Shown here one piece after another: positions 17,196-25,862 of a stretch of DNA of 64,000 nt. The DNA lies in the NCBI GenBank assembly GCA_016196825.1, contig JACPWY010000025.1, forward strand, positions 1 through 64,000, in the 5' to 3' direction. Positions within the stretch are counted from its first letter, which is position 1, and each line of letters opens with the position of its first letter. Both the position numbers and the translations under genes were made by a program. The DNA is from Deltaproteobacteria bacterium (GTDB lineage Bacteria; Bdellovibrionota; FAC87; UBA2466). The notes under the pieces are model-generated. The model did not search any database. It was given only the letters and a program-made list of their open reading frames with translations, and was not told the origin of the DNA.

Positions 17196-17531
17196 TTAGT
17201 AAAGATGCTCGACCGCGCTATTCCCATCGCGGAGAGCGATCGACCCGTATTCCGACTGCAGACACGGCGGCCCCAACCCTAAGTTCGCCATCTCTTTCTG
17301 GGTCAACGGTATGAGGCGGGCGATTTTCTCGGCTGTCTTTTTTGACACTGCCCGTTTTCCCGAAATGAGGTGGGACACCAGCGTGTGGCTAAGGCCCAAG
17401 GCACGCGCAAAACCGCGGAGACTATAGGCCGGGTTCTTGCGCTTCCTGCGCTCCAGCTCATGCTTGAGAATGAGACATGGCCCGGGGCCGATGGACTTCT
17501 GGAGCATGGCACTTTCTGGCGTTGGCTGCAT
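17196..17531 (-). CDS. Short HTH protein resembling the N-terminal head of TIGR02147 regulators
   Basis: The 111-aa protein has a Cro/C1-like helix-turn-helix (YSLRGFARALGLSHTLVSHLISGKRAVS, split here as YSLRGFARALGLSHT and LVSHLISGKRAVS) that closely resembles the N-terminal domain of the TIGR02147 proteins at 17790 and 29491. It lacks the C-terminal DUF4423 part. It is divergent from the full-length gene at 17790, and operator-like repeats lie between them, so it may be a regulator of that locus or a truncated paralogue. The internal Met at residue 9 is an alternative start. Confidence 0.65.
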   Translation of the reverse strand: MQPTPESAMLQKSIGPGPCLILKHELERRKRKNPAYSLRGFARALGLSHTLVSHLISGKRAVSKKTAEKIARLIPLTQKEMANLGLGPPCLQSEYGSIALRDGNSAVEHLY

Positions 17532-17583
17532 GCGCGTTGTTTAGCCCTCTGCTGCGAATACGGTCAATGCGGTTGCAAGTCGT

Positions 17584-17606
17584 TTGGTGAGAGTTTTAAA
17601 CACCTG
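17584..17606. promoter_or_regulatory. Operator-like site between divergent HTH genes (site 1)
   Basis: TTGGTGAGAGTTTT followed by AAACACC repeats, with one base changed, the motif TTGGTGAGTGTTTT of the second site at 17710. It sits about 50 bases upstream of the minus-strand HTH gene. Confidence 0.4.
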
Positions 17607-17709
17607 AAGTGCAACCACAAAATTCTAAATAAATATTTAACATTACATATGTTTCTCAGTATTTGATTGCAACCCACGATCATCCTCTTGCCCGCCAGCC
17701 TCACGCCTG

Positions 17710-17747
17710 TTGGTGAGTGTTTTCACCAGATTGACGATATCTGGTGA
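17710..17747. promoter_or_regulatory. Operator-like triple half-site upstream of TIGR02147 gene (site 2)
   Basis: Three half-sites are visible: TGGTGA (17711-17716), TCACCAGA (17723-17730) and TCTGGTGA (17740-17747). The last two form a perfect 8-bp inverted repeat with a nine-base spacer, and the first two form a 6-bp inverted repeat. Autoregulation by the nearby HTH protein is likely but inferred. Confidence 0.55.
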
Positions 17748-17789
17748 ATCGCTTGATCCCGGCCCCGCAAATTGGTTAAAAAGCTCACC

Positions 17790-18599
17790 ATGTTGATGAA
17801 CAGTATTCCTAACCACTCAGTTAAGCCCCGCGAGGTTCTCCGGCGGAGCCTTCTCTTGAGGCAGGAGCGCAATTCCCACTACTCATTGCGCGCGTTCGCT
17901 CGGGATCTCAACGTCAGCCACAGCTACCTGAGTCTGGTTCTGAACGATCAGATTCCCCTCTCCATCAAGCACGCCATCAATTTTAGCGAACGGCTGGGAT
18001 TCGACGAGGAGCTCAAGCAACGCTTTGTGAAATCGGCGCTGGAACGCCCGACAGCTCCCACGGCCGTTCCTGAAAGGAACGACGACCTCTTCTTTCTCGA
18101 GATCGATAAGTTCAAGCTCCTGAGCGACTGGCGCCATTTCGCAATTCTGGATCTCACCGAGATCAAAGGCTTTCAAGCCAACACTCAGTGGATCGCGCGC
18201 CGCCTCGGCTGTTCCCGCCGACAGGTGACCGAATCGGTGAAGCGCCTGGAGCGCTTGGGCCTTCTTGAGCGTGACGGCAAACGCTGGAAAAAGACCCACA
18301 AGCACATGGCCATTCCCACCAGTCGCGCTCACCCTGCCATGCAGGCCCTGCACGCCGATCTCATCCACAAGGCGCTGGCGACCCTGCGCTCCACCAAGCA
18401 GAGTGACTATGAAAAACGCGATATCTCGGGCGCCCTCTTCGTCATCAATTCCAAGCGCCTGCCCGAAGCCAAGCAGCGCATCGAACGTTTTAGGAGATCC
18501 CTCATGAAGTTTCTCGGTACGGGCGAGTGCGATGAGCTTTACCAGCTCAACGTCCAGCTCTTTAACCTTACAAAGGAAAAGGGAAAGGTCAGAAAATGA
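17790..18599 (+). CDS. TIGR02147/DUF4423 family HTH regulator
   Basis: The 269-aa protein has an N-terminal HTH (YSLRAFARDLNVSHSYLSLVL) and a C-terminal DUF4423-like part. The latter contains a second winged-helix-type segment (WIARRLGCSRRQVTESVKRLERLGLLERDG) and a helical tail with DISGALFVIN. The family is abundant in Bdellovibrionota and is presumed to act in transcription. ATG 17790 is preferred over TTG 17772. Its stop overlaps the lipoprotein start (ATGA), so the regulator and an exported protease-like lipoprotein are co-expressed. Inverted repeats upstream (17710-17747) suggest autoregulation. Confidence 0.85.
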   Translation: MLMNSIPNHSVKPREVLRRSLLLRQERNSHYSLRAFARDLNVSHSYLSLVLNDQIPLSIKHAINFSERLGFDEELKQRFVKSALERPTAPTAVPERNDDLFFLEIDKFKLLSDWRHFAILDLTEIKGFQANTQWIARRLGCSRRQVTESVKRLERLGLLERDGKRWKKTHKHMAIPTSRAHPAMQALHADLIHKALATLRSTKQSDYEKRDISGALFVINSKRLPEAKQRIERFRRSLMKFLGTGECDELYQLNVQLFNLTKEKGKVRK

Positions 18600-19879
18600 A
18601 TTGGCTTCGATTTCTCTTTATCACACCATTTCTGACGGGCTGCTTCGGCGGACCCACTCCATCTCCTTCGCGGCCCATCGCCCCTATGCAAGGGCCCGAG
18701 CAGTCGTCTCCAACGATTCCACGCCCCCAAGGCACCGATTTCGGCAGCGGCGGTGACAACGAACTCCCCGAACAGACCTCCATGTGGTTCCAGGGTTACG
18801 GCAAGACGGTGCACATCTGCTACACCGTCGCACAAGATTTCGGACTGGAACCTCGCCTCGCCGAATCCACCCTGCAAACTGCCTTGGAAACTTGGCGCCG
18901 CTACACGCTAGCTCGACTCCATCTTTATTTCGTGGAGGAAAACGTTGGGCCGCTGAGCGACTCCGGTCGAGATCTCCCCGCCCTCGACTTTTCGGTGAGT
19001 GCCGAGTGCTTAGGCCATGAGGATCTGCATGTCTATTTTGGTGACTCCACGCCAGAGGTGTTGCGGTATCGACAACAATTCACCAACCCAACTGGGTTCG
19101 CGCAAAGAACCCACTACGATCGCGCGGCTCGTTGGGGTCGGGGGCTGATTTGGATCGCCAAACATCTTTCCCTCGGCGGCCCACAGGAGCGAGCATATCC
19201 AGACTGGCGCCACGCGGGAAATCTCTCAGCGATCCTACTCCACGAGATTGGCCACGCCCTGGGCAACGATCATGTCTCGGGGACCATCCTGGATGCTAAT
19301 ATTGGCGATCGGATCAAGGCCCTACCCCAGTGGTCTTCGGGTGCGGCCCAGATTGACACCGATCGAGAGCTCGTATTCGATCGCAGCCAACCGCTCCGCT
19401 ACGAGGGTAAACTGACCCCGCAGTCTAGCCTCCACGGTAAATACCCGCGTCCCATCTTTCCAAAACTCTTCGGCCGAGAGGCGCAGGGGCCCATCACAGT
19501 GGAACTCGAACGCATCCCAACGACTGATCCTAAAGCATTCAGCCACCGCTTAACCATCAGAGATTCACTGACAACGGCCGGTGAAGTCCTCGTAGGGGAG
19601 AGCGATACGATCGAGACCGTCGACGTCGAAAGCAAAAACGGTCTGTATCGCTATCTCGTAGCCGAGGAGCTGGGTCTAGGGCGTTTTCATATGGCCCGCG
19701 AAAACGTCTACCACCGATTCCGCCAGTGGCTCCGCAACGATACAGGTCGTGTCTTCGCCGAGGTCACTTACGACAACCGCCCCAGCGGCTTTTCCCGCTA
19801 TTCCGATTCGCCCGTGACGGTCTCGCTCGTCCTCAACGGAGAGATTCTCGAGATCGCCCATCCAGTTCTTGAGAGGTGA
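18596..19879 (+). CDS. Metzincin-like (matrixin-type) zinc metalloprotease lipoprotein
   Basis: The 427-aa protein starts with a lipoprotein signal peptide ending LTGC (Cys16) and a Pro/Ser-rich linker. Residues 216-226 read HEIGHALGNDH, the full HExxHxxGxxH zinc motif of metzincins, within a matrixin-like domain (about 60-260). The C-terminal 150 residues are beta-rich and unassigned. No obvious Met-turn is seen soon after the third His, so activity is not certain. Its start overlaps the TIGR02147 regulator, and tRNA-Arg follows on the other strand. A surface or periplasmic protease suits a predatory lifestyle, but that is inference. Confidence 0.8.
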   Translation: MNWLRFLFITPFLTGCFGGPTPSPSRPIAPMQGPEQSSPTIPRPQGTDFGSGGDNELPEQTSMWFQGYGKTVHICYTVAQDFGLEPRLAESTLQTALETWRRYTLARLHLYFVEENVGPLSDSGRDLPALDFSVSAECLGHEDLHVYFGDSTPEVLRYRQQFTNPTGFAQRTHYDRAARWGRGLIWIAKHLSLGGPQERAYPDWRHAGNLSAILLHEIGHALGNDHVSGTILDANIGDRIKALPQWSSGAAQIDTDRELVFDRSQPLRYEGKLTPQSSLHGKYPRPIFPKLFGREAQGPITVELERIPTTDPKAFSHRLTIRDSLTTAGEVLVGESDTIETVDVESKNGLYRYLVAEELGLGRFHMARENVYHRFRQWLRNDTGRVFAEVTYDNRPSGFSRYSDSPVTVSLVLNGEILEIAHPVLER

Positions 19880-19889
19880 TTTAGAAAAA

Positions 19890-19966
19890 TGGCGCGCCTG
19901 AGAGGATTCGAACCTCTGACCCGCAGATTCGTAGTCTGCTACTCTATCCAACTGAGCTACAGGCGC
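19890..19966 (-). tRNA. tRNA-Arg (anticodon ACG)
   Basis: A full cloverleaf reads on the minus strand. The acceptor GCGCCTG pairs with CAGGCGC, the anticodon loop CTACGAA gives anticodon ACG, and the T-loop is TTCGAAT. The 3' CCA is encoded, unlike in the tRNA-Pro of this window. Confidence 0.95.
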
Positions 19967-19994
19967 ATCTTAAGCCCAACATTATTAATCACAT

Positions 19995-21014
19995 CTATAG
20001 AAGGTGTCCAGTTTCTCTCAAAAGGCCGCTACCGAAGGCCTGAGCGGGGGTGAAGTAACCTTTGAGTTCCATGGCCAGCACCCGCTTTACGCACTCAAGA
20101 GCGACCTCGGCCGTGAAGCGATACCCCTCACAGACCTCTATTCGATCCTCGAGCTCCCCCGTGGGGCCGCTCACCCGCCCCCAGATCTCAATGGTCGAGT
20201 TCGCCTGCTGCTCTGGCGATGGCCCCCTGATCAGGCGCTGTACGCCCGCCTTCAAAAGCCGCTGCACCGGCGCAAGGCCCATCAGCCCCTTCACCGGGTT
20301 CACCAGTTTCGAAAGCGCAACAAACCCCGGAGGGTGAACCGAATAGACGACAATGTTGGGGATCCCGGTCGAATAGAACGCAGTCGCTAGATCGCCCCAG
20401 GGAATCGCAGCGCAGTCGAGCTCCCTCGTACGAAATTTCACCCTCTTAACCTTGTGAAACATCGGCACCGGCACCAGCCGTCCGTTCACCCGTTCGCAGC
20501 CACCCTTCGGAATATTCTCCAGCATGGTCTTCACGGTCCCGACACTAGGCGGAGATTTTGCGAAGAACGCAAGCTCTAGGTGAGTGGCGTCGGGCATCCG
20601 CTCTTTCAAAGAAAGCGCCAGACAATCGGTCGGCACCACATCGAACCCCACACCCGGCATGAGCACCAGACCGCGCTCCCTAGCCCGATCCCCTTTTCCA
20701 TGGGCGGTTTCAAAAACGGCGAGCTCACCGGTGATATCCAAGTAATGAATCCCCTGGGCCAAGCACGCCTCCATAAGAAGGGGCGCTGTTCGGCTAAAGG
20801 GGCCTGCGCAATTCAGCACGAGCGGCGTTTCAAGCTGAGGAATGGCGTCGAGTCCAAAGCAGCGAGTGGGAAGACCCAGCTCCTGGCCAAGCGCCCCAAC
20901 CTCTGGCCCGGTTCGTCCGGCTAGAATGGGGGCGAGTCCCAGACTCTTGGTCTGGCGAGCCACAAGTCGACCGGTAAATCCATTAGCCCCGTAAATCAGA
21001 AATGGTGATGGCAC
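19995..21014 (-). CDS. Saccharopine dehydrogenase-like (trans-acting enoyl reductase type) oxidoreductase
   Basis: The 339-aa protein opens with the Rossmann nucleotide motif YGANGFTG (residues 8-15) followed by LAGRT, and contains VLNCAGPFSRTAPLL and HYLDITGE, which are typical of the saccharopine dehydrogenase-like family that includes mycobacterial trans-acting enoyl reductases. The real substrate is unknown; lysine metabolism is unlikely for this branch. It is divergent from the sigma-54 activator, with about 110 bases between starts. Confidence 0.85.
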   Translation of the reverse strand: MPSPFLIYGANGFTGRLVARQTKSLGLAPILAGRTGPEVGALGQELGLPTRCFGLDAIPQLETPLVLNCAGPFSRTAPLLMEACLAQGIHYLDITGELAVFETAHGKGDRARERGLVLMPGVGFDVVPTDCLALSLKERMPDATHLELAFFAKSPPSVGTVKTMLENIPKGGCERVNGRLVPVPMFHKVKRVKFRTRELDCAAIPWGDLATAFYSTGIPNIVVYSVHPPGFVALSKLVNPVKGLMGLAPVQRLLKAGVQRLIRGPSPEQQANSTIEIWGRVSGPTGELEDRIEVCEGYRFTAEVALECVKRVLAMELKGYFTPAQAFGSGLLRETGHLL

Positions 21015-21126
21015 AGTTCCTGCTCATATCATGATCAAGATGCCTTACGCAGCCTGGAACCCAACGACTAGTGGACAAACCACCCCAAAGAGGGACATTC
21101 TGTCCCACAACCGGGAGCTCACGAAG

Positions 21127-22572
21127 ATGCCAAACGAAACTCTCAGCCGAGGTCGTCTCATGGTGATCGACGACGACGCCGAGATGCGGGCCCTGCTCTC
21201 CGATTTTTTCACCAACGAGGGGTATGCTGTGAAGACCTTCCCTCTCGCCACGGAAGCGTTCGAAGCCCTCAGAAGCGACGGTAATTACGAGGCCATCGTC
21301 ACCGATCTGCGGATGGCGCAGATGGACGGAATGCAGTTTCTGAAATCGGCTCAATCGATTCGCCCCGAGATACCAGTCATTCTCATCACCGCCTTCGGCA
21401 GCACCGACACCGCCATCGACGCGATGAGGAATGGCGCCTACGACTATATCGTCAAGCCCTTCAAGCTCGCCGAAATGCGGGTGATCATTGATCGGGCCGC
21501 GGAAAAGCGGCGCCTGAGCCGCGACAATGAGCTGCTGCGATCCGAGGTCAAAAAGGGTTTTCGACTAGGCGAGGTATTGGGGAAAAGCCCCGCCATGCAG
21601 TCAGTTTTTGAGCTCGTAAAAAAGGTCGCCCAGGCCAGCTCAAATGTGCTCGTCACCGGCGAGAGCGGCACCGGAAAAGAGGTCGTGGCCCGTCTGGTGC
21701 ATACCCTCGGACCACGCGCGCAGAAACCCTTTATCGCAATCAACTGCACCGCTATTCCGGAAACCCTGCTCGAATCGGAGCTGTTCGGCCACGCAAAGGG
21801 CTCGTTCACGGGCGCCCATCAACGCAAGCAGGGCCTCTTCGAAGAGGCCGAGGGAGGCACGCTTTTTCTGGATGAGATCGGTGACATGAGCCCGGCACTT
21901 CAGGCCAAACTCTTGCGCGTCATTCAAGAACGAAAGGTGCGCCCTGTCGGCGACAACACCTTTCATGACATCAACGTCCGAATCATCGCGGCCACCCATA
22001 AGGATCTCAAGACCTCGATTCGCCAGGGCACGTTTCGGGAAGATCTCTTTTATCGTCTGAGTGTCATTCCCATTGCCATTCCCCCGCTTCGCGCGCGGCC
22101 TGAGGATATTCCGCTGCTCGCCGAGCATTTTCTTCAGAAGACGCGCGCAGCGAGCGGAACGAACGTCCGTGGGTTCACTAGGCGCGCCATGGCCAAACTC
22201 ATGAGCCTCAAATGGGAAGGCAATGTGCGGGAGCTCGAGAATGTTGTCGAACGTGCCGTGGTGCTCAGCCCGTCCGACATGATCGACGTCGATGATGTGC
22301 CCACCCCCGAGCTTGCCTCCCCGGACGAGTTCTTTCAAGGCGCGACTCAAGATTCCCCGACACTTCTTCAGCTCGAAGAGCGCTACCTGAAGCTTGTCCT
22401 CGAAATGACCCACGGACGAAAAGACAAAGCTGCCCAAATCTTGGGTATCAACCGCCGCACCCTCTACCGCAAAGAACGCGAGTACGGCCTGGTCCCGGCG
22501 TCATCGCCCGACGCAGAGGCCGACAGCGACGAGGAGACCACTGGTTCCACGGATGTACGCAAGTCCAATTAG
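21127..22572 (+). CDS. NtrC-family sigma-54-dependent response regulator
   Basis: The 481-aa protein has a receiver domain (residues 13-125; acidic pair DDD and phospho-acceptor Asp60 in TDLRM), an AAA+ domain (Walker A GESGTGKE from 178; Walker B-type GGTLFLDEIGD) and a C-terminal Fis-like HTH (KAAQILGINRRTLYRK). The sigma-54 contact loop reads GSFTGA (about 225) instead of the usual GAFTGA. ATG 21127 with GGGAG upstream was chosen; the frame is open further upstream but without receiver similarity. It ends eight bases from the convergent PAS histidine kinase, its likely partner. Confidence 0.93.
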   Translation: MPNETLSRGRLMVIDDDAEMRALLSDFFTNEGYAVKTFPLATEAFEALRSDGNYEAIVTDLRMAQMDGMQFLKSAQSIRPEIPVILITAFGSTDTAIDAMRNGAYDYIVKPFKLAEMRVIIDRAAEKRRLSRDNELLRSEVKKGFRLGEVLGKSPAMQSVFELVKKVAQASSNVLVTGESGTGKEVVARLVHTLGPRAQKPFIAINCTAIPETLLESELFGHAKGSFTGAHQRKQGLFEEAEGGTLFLDEIGDMSPALQAKLLRVIQERKVRPVGDNTFHDINVRIIAATHKDLKTSIRQGTFREDLFYRLSVIPIAIPPLRARPEDIPLLAEHFLQKTRAASGTNVRGFTRRAMAKLMSLKWEGNVRELENVVERAVVLSPSDMIDVDDVPTPELASPDEFFQGATQDSPTLLQLEERYLKLVLEMTHGRKDKAAQILGINRRTLYRKEREYGLVPASSPDAEADSDEETTGSTDVRKSN

Positions 22573-22580
22573 ACTCAGGC

Positions 22581-23675
22581 TCAAGCCGACGGAATTCGAA
22601 TCAACACCTCGGTCCCCTCACCTTCCACGCTCTTCAGCGTGAGGTCCCCGCCCCAACTCCCGACGATATTCTGGCACGTCACAAGGCCAAGGCCTGTTCC
22701 CTTGCCCACGTCCTTGGTCGTGAAGAAGGGCTTAAAGACCTTCTTCAAGTTCTCACTGGAAATCCCGCAGCCCTCGTCACGGATCGATAGCGTCCACAGG
22801 CCACCACTGCGGCTGCCCTTGATGAAAATTCCCCGCTCGGTGGTCACACCAGCCTTTCGCACCGATTCGATCGCGTGGATCGAGTTCATGATGAGATTCA
22901 GAAAAAGTTGCTGAACCCTGTCCGAATCAGCCATCACCATCGCATGCGCCGGCACTTCATTCACAAACCGGATCGTGCTTTGACGCAGAAGCTGACTGAC
23001 TAGGGTACCAACCTCATTAAGCACCGGAGCCAGAGCTACCGCTACAACCGTCTCGCTCTTGCCCGCTCGCGCCACATGCAGGAGCGCATAGATCAATTTC
23101 GAGATTCGATCGATCTGTGTGATGATCGTGTCGAGCCCCTTTTGGTCCTCTTCTCGCGCCCGCATCATCAGATACTCGGCTCGCCCGCGAATCACACCCA
23201 GCGGAGTGCCGATTTCATGGGCGAGCCCCGAAGCCAGAAGTCCAATCGATGCCAATCTGTCCTGATGGAGAAGTTGAGCCTCCATCCGCTTGTTCTCCCG
23301 CACATCCAGGGCGATGGACATATACCCATGGACCTGGCCATCCTTCTCGTAGGGAGAAATCGACAGGAGCACCGACACGTCATTTCCGTCTTTCGCTCGA
23401 TTGGTCACCTCACCGCGCCACATTCTTTTTTTTGGGTCCAAGATGTCGGACCACATCTTGGTGTAAAAGTCTCTCGTGTGAAATCCCGAGCGCAAAATCC
23501 GCGGAGTCTGTCCGATCACTTCTTCCGCCGTAAAGAGATAGATCTCCGTGAATGCGCGATTCACGTAACGAATGTGGCCCGTAGTGTCCGTGAGCATGAT
23601 GGCCTCATTCGAAGCCTGCGCGCACAGGAGGAAGACTTCTGGATTGTCGAGGCCAAACCGCTCAACCTGGGTCAC
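22581..23675 (-). CDS. PAS-domain sensor histidine kinase (NtrB-like, soluble)
   Basis: The 364-aa protein has an N-terminal PAS/PAC region (about 15-135; ITDTTGHIRYVNRAF-like, EVIGQTPRILRSG), then the dimerisation/phospho-acceptor helix with LAHEIGTPLGV (His153), and an HATPase_c domain (N box NLIMNSIHAIESV, G1 DEGCGIS, G2 GKGTGLGL). No membrane segment is visible, so it is cytosolic. Its start overlaps the stop of the cytochrome gene by four bases, and it ends tail-to-tail with the sigma-54 response regulator. The PAS domain has no clear heme or flavin ligand that I can assign. Confidence 0.92.
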   Translation of the reverse strand: MTQVERFGLDNPEVFLLCAQASNEAIMLTDTTGHIRYVNRAFTEIYLFTAEEVIGQTPRILRSGFHTRDFYTKMWSDILDPKKRMWRGEVTNRAKDGNDVSVLLSISPYEKDGQVHGYMSIALDVRENKRMEAQLLHQDRLASIGLLASGLAHEIGTPLGVIRGRAEYLMMRAREEDQKGLDTIITQIDRISKLIYALLHVARAGKSETVVAVALAPVLNEVGTLVSQLLRQSTIRFVNEVPAHAMVMADSDRVQQLFLNLIMNSIHAIESVRKAGVTTERGIFIKGSRSGGLWTLSIRDEGCGISSENLKKVFKPFFTTKDVGKGTGLGLVTCQNIVGSWGGDLTLKSVEGEGTEVLIRIPSA

Positions 23676-24829
23676 CTCTTCTCCGCATCGCTGTGGGCCA
23701 GATTTCTCAAAGTAGACAGATGCGCCTGGATATCATCGGGAATTGAAATACCACCGCTCCCCGAGTAGCCAAAATAGATCGACTCTTCAAAACGACCGTA
23801 GCACTTCGCAGCCACAGCCGTGTGCGGAGCCTGGCGGATGCAGTTTTCATAATAGGTCTCATGGATGGGCCAGAGCACGGGATCATTGACCACCTCATAG
23901 CACTGGCCAATGAGCAGCATCGCCTCGGCGCTCTTGGGCCCCGTCGGCGACACTCGCAACTGATCATGTGCTGCTGCCGTCGCTCGCAGGAAATAGATGT
24001 CTCCCGCGTGATCGAGCGCAAAGCGCTGGGCCTTAATCCCTTCACTATATAGACGATTCGCCTCTGCAAAGAGGCTCTCCTCAGTCCTCTTGGGGCTAGA
24101 GGGCTCCGCCTTCCATTTCACGATCGCATCACGCCAAGAGCCGGTGTACTCCTTCAAAAACAACGGGCCAGTCTGGCTTGCGATCGCATTCACAATCCTG
24201 AGGGTTTTGTCCGGGTCCTGTTTCACCCGGGTGGCTAAAAGGAGCCCGCGTTGTACAGCTCGGCGCCACTCTAATTGCCGAAGCCTTGCCGCCTTGTCAT
24301 CGCTGACGACCTTCATGAACTCCTCAAGCGCTCCATCAAATTGACGGGTCGCCGCCAGAATTTCGGCTTTCTGGAGGGCAGGCATTTTCTCTGTTCTCGT
24401 AGTCAACGTAATGCCTGGAAAGTCTGGGCCGGAGTTGCTGCGTGTATGACAGGCGATGCAATAGGAAGTAGCGTTCCTGAGAATGCCCTTCCCGTATTGG
24501 ATATAGCCCTCTCGGATCGCCGATTGGGCGCGCTCCACTTCGCGCTCAAAAGTATCGGAGATCATTGTGAGGCTCGGATCGGCATCCGGAGGAAGAAGCG
24601 ACTCCTTCCCAGGCTGAAGCTTGAGACCATGGACTAGCTCCGACAACTTGGCCGTTCCCTCTTTCAGTTTTTTCGGATCGCTCTTCTCGTTTGTGATCTC
24701 AGGCAAAAGATCAGAGAGAACACGCGAGAGCTCCTGCATTCGCTTATTCCACTTCTTCAGGTCCGCATGCGCTGAGCCCGCTCCAAAGCACACGATCCCT
24801 GCCATCAATGCGAACAGGCCCTTTTTCAT
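23672..24829 (-). CDS. Periplasmic monoheme cytochrome c with helical repeat region
   Basis: A 22-residue signal peptide (ending SAHA) leads to a 360-aa mature protein. Its first part has a helical stretch and one heme c site, CIACH at residues 124-128, in the context SYCIACHTRSNSGPDFPG. The remaining 240 residues look like alpha-helical TPR-type repeats (FDGALEEFMKV, RAVQRGLLLATRV, AEAMLLIGQCYEVV). It overlaps the genes on both sides by four bases: the universal stress protein upstream and the histidine kinase downstream. It may report periplasmic redox state, but no physical route to the cytosolic kinase is evident. Confidence 0.82.
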   Translation of the reverse strand: MKKGLFALMAGIVCFGAGSAHADLKKWNKRMQELSRVLSDLLPEITNEKSDPKKLKEGTAKLSELVHGLKLQPGKESLLPPDADPSLTMISDTFEREVERAQSAIREGYIQYGKGILRNATSYCIACHTRSNSGPDFPGITLTTRTEKMPALQKAEILAATRQFDGALEEFMKVVSDDKAARLRQLEWRRAVQRGLLLATRVKQDPDKTLRIVNAIASQTGPLFLKEYTGSWRDAIVKWKAEPSSPKRTEESLFAEANRLYSEGIKAQRFALDHAGDIYFLRATAAAHDQLRVSPTGPKSAEAMLLIGQCYEVVNDPVLWPIHETYYENCIRQAPHTAVAAKCYGRFEESIYFGYSGSGGISIPDDIQAHLSTLRNLAHSDAEKR

Positions 24830-25809
24830 AGTATGACTGTCCCCTTATCATAGACCACATTGGAGGTGCCGAGCTTAGCCTCATGGGACTTGTAGCCTTC
24901 GGGGTGAATCACCCACACCGGACACTGAGCGGCCCGAATCACCTGACGGCAGACACTCCCCAACAGTACTGAGGCCACCGGCCCCGTCTGAGATGCCATC
25001 GCGATGATCGATGATTTTCTCTTCTTTGCCTGCGCGAGGATCGCATCAGCGGCAAAGGAACCCTTCTTATTGAGAACACATTCAGCCTTCACTCCCCTGG
25101 CCTGCAATTCCTCGCACCACTTGGCCCCCGTCTGTTCCCTTTGTTTGACATCGTCATCCACGTATTTCTGGTAGGCCGGCACGGCGCCAAATTGATCCAA
25201 CGTGTACTGAGTTAAGTATTCCACCTGGTGGAAAAGCACCACTTTTGATCCCATCTGGCTCGCGAGCGCCGCCACCCGTTTCAGCGTCTCTTTCGACTTG
25301 TCACTGAAATCGGTCGGCACGAGGATCTCTTTGAATTTGGTCGCCTCAACAGTCTTCGGGCTCACCAAAAGGACCGGGATGTCGGACTGCATGATCAGCG
25401 TCTCGGCAAAGCTTCCCAGAAGAAAACGCGACATTCCCTTTCGAGCCATGGTGCTACAGACAATCATGTCGCTGTGATGGCTCTTCGCATAACTGATAAG
25501 AGCGTGCACCGCGCTTCTGAGACTTAAGTCATTGGAGACCAGGACCGTCGCCACCTTCACATTGGGAATCTTGACCTTCTTGAGATACTGGCTGAGCCGC
25601 TTCTCGGCCTCGACCCGGAAGTCGCTCACCTGAGCCGGAAAAAAGGCCGAACTCATTTTGAGCTGATCGGGACTCAAAACAAACACGGGATCGATCTCCG
25701 CTTGGGTCGCCTTCAACATTGTTTTCAGAATGTGAGAACACTTAACCTGGAGCCTCATGTCCTCGGCAATGGGATCGACCGCCCACACAATTCGCTTAAT
25801 CTCTGCCAT
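24826..25809 (-). CDS. Tandem universal stress protein (two UspA domains)
   Basis: The 327-aa protein holds two Usp domains. Each keeps the ATP-binding signature G-x2-G-x9-GS: ARKGMSRFLLGSFAETL (first) and TGPVASVLLGSVCRQVI (second, with P in place of the second-position residue). A C-terminal tail of about 20 residues follows. It is the first gene of a translationally coupled operon with the cytochrome c and the histidine kinase, which ties a stress protein to a two-component system. A leader of about 100 bases with two mutually exclusive hairpins precedes it. Confidence 0.9.
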   Translation of the reverse strand: MAEIKRIVWAVDPIAEDMRLQVKCSHILKTMLKATQAEIDPVFVLSPDQLKMSSAFFPAQVSDFRVEAEKRLSQYLKKVKIPNVKVATVLVSNDLSLRSAVHALISYAKSHHSDMIVCSTMARKGMSRFLLGSFAETLIMQSDIPVLLVSPKTVEATKFKEILVPTDFSDKSKETLKRVAALASQMGSKVVLFHQVEYLTQYTLDQFGAVPAYQKYVDDDVKQREQTGAKWCEELQARGVKAECVLNKKGSFAADAILAQAKKRKSSIIAMASQTGPVASVLLGSVCRQVIRAAQCPVWVIHPEGYKSHEAKLGTSNVVYDKGTVIL

Positions 25810-25862
25810 ACAGTTTTCCTCACTTCTTTAACCCATAAAATGCATAGGGCGTGCCACCCCAG

